Positions 63,505-64,000 of a DNA stretch of 64,000 nt are shown here, in pieces. The DNA is from Pseudomonas urmiensis (GTDB taxonomy: Bacteria > Pseudomonadota > Gammaproteobacteria > Pseudomonadales > Pseudomonadaceae), in the NCBI RefSeq assembly GCF_014268815.2, contig NZ_JABWRE020000001.1:5513212-5577211 (forward strand), written 5' to 3'. A program made the translations under genes and the position numbers. Every line of letters starts with the position of its first letter. The first letter of the stretch is position 1. The notes under the pieces are model-generated. The model saw nothing but the letters and a program-made list of their open reading frames with translations. It was not told the DNA's origin and did no database searches.

Positions 63505-64000
63505 TTATTCTCCGAATTCCTGGTGCGCTGCATCAAAGTAATTTGATGCATTTTTGTTTCTAGTGGAAATGCCATTCAGCACATTTCCCGACGTACCTCC
63601 CATCGATTGTGCTTTCCCGTTGGTGTCTATTAAGATTTGCTCTCTTCCGCGAATCGCGGACGGGTTTTCTGAGGTTTTGTCAAGAACTGCAGGCCCGAAG
63701 CCTTGTTTGTTCATATGGTGCCCGCTGTCTCTCCTAGCGATATTTTCTTCGGGCAATTTGCAACCACAAGTTCTGCCCGAGTATACGGTTCCACTTTCCG
63801 GATGAGTTTTAGTGTATGTATGGTATAGTTTTTTTGCTAAACCCAGTGGATCAATCCACTCAACTGGATTCGGCGCATATTGATAAAGATTCAGCCCCCC
63901 GGCATACCCAATCGGATCCGCCGAAACAAACCGCCCCACCTGCGGATCATAGTACCGGTACCGGTTGTAATGCAGTCCGGTCTCCACATCCAGGTACTGC
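63505..64000 (-). CDS. Rhs polymorphic toxin, C-terminal end (partial)
   Basis: The gene enters from the right edge; about 165 codons are visible. It starts in the conserved Rhs core end ([18 protein letters not shown], then [24 protein letters not shown], and DPLGL), which includes the DPxG...DPLGL self-cleavage region. After DPLGLA (nucleotide 63837) comes a variable tip of about 110 residues: [53 protein letters not shown], an Arg and REQ are arranged as in GIY-YIG/URI nucleases, so a DNA- or RNA-cutting toxin is inferred. Delivery would be by type VI secretion or a related route; no VgrG or PAAR gene is in the window. Confidence 0.88.
   Translation of the reverse strand, partial: QYLDVETGLHYNRYRYYDPQVGRFVSADPIGYAGGLNLYQYAPNPVEWIDPLGLAKKLYHTYTKTHPESGTVYSGRTCGCKLPEENIARRDSGHHMNKQGFGPAVLDKTSENPSAIRGREQILIDTNGKAQSMGGTSGNVLNGISTRNKNASNYFDAAHQEFGE

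Overview
The window is a high-GC gammaproteobacterial chromosome segment that reads as Pseudomonas, most likely the P. putida group. Grounds for this are the order tonB-gshB-pilGHIJ-chpA-chpC, bioA, ahcY-metF behind an SAH riboswitch, ligB, sahR-metK and tkt-epd-pgk-fba, and the many Pseudomonas-type REP palindromes (core GCGGGCTTGCCCCGCG) in the gaps between genes. The species is inferred from gene order and recognised proteins; no database search was possible.

Layout. 1-11034: partial tonB, gshB, then the Pil-Chp chemosensory operon that controls type IV pili (two response regulators, CheW-like adaptors, an MCP, and a very large hybrid CheA with several phosphotransfer domains). 11266-18240: TrhA/hemolysin III, RsmE, BioA, a secreted FAD amine oxidase with an unusual tail, cytochrome b561 and YceI. 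18306-25577: an RhlE-type helicase, an orphan periplasmic solute-binding protein, a putative glycosyltransferase, metF, ahcY with its SAH riboswitch, and an acyl-CoA thioesterase. 25616-26786: an IS110-family insertion sequence lying inside a REP repeat. 26872-36620: cation/proton antiporter, EamA transporter, MAPEG protein, MltA, a cytochrome c'-like lipoprotein, two DUF1090 paralogues, LigB, and metK behind an ArsR-methyltransferase regulator (SahR type). 37030-43308: central carbon genes tkt, epd, pgk and fba, with two small lipoprotein genes between pgk and fba. 43525-59394: a REC-PAS-GGDEF-EAL protein, YgjP-like peptidase, small wHTH protein, ElaA acetyltransferase, second orphan solute-binding protein, YccS-like protein, YhiN-like flavoprotein, DbpA, MFS exporter, a TldD/TldE pair and an acyl-CoA dehydrogenase.

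59650-64000 is different: AT-rich, mostly small genes, all on the minus strand. The C-terminal end of an Rhs polymorphic toxin enters from the right edge, followed by its probable immunity gene (Imm26-like) and then by a string of orphan immunity-like genes with short remnants of displaced toxin tips and Rhs core between them.

How parts work together. The activated methyl cycle is controlled twice in this window by S-adenosylhomocysteine: by RNA at ahcY-metF and, by inference, by the SahR repressor at metK with a perfect 26-base palindromic operator. The strongest single observation is the IS110 element. Its 205-bp end upstream of the transposase folds into two adjacent stem-loops whose loops carry segments matching the two halves of the REP target and the two element ends. 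This is the layout of a bridge RNA that directs insertion into REP elements.
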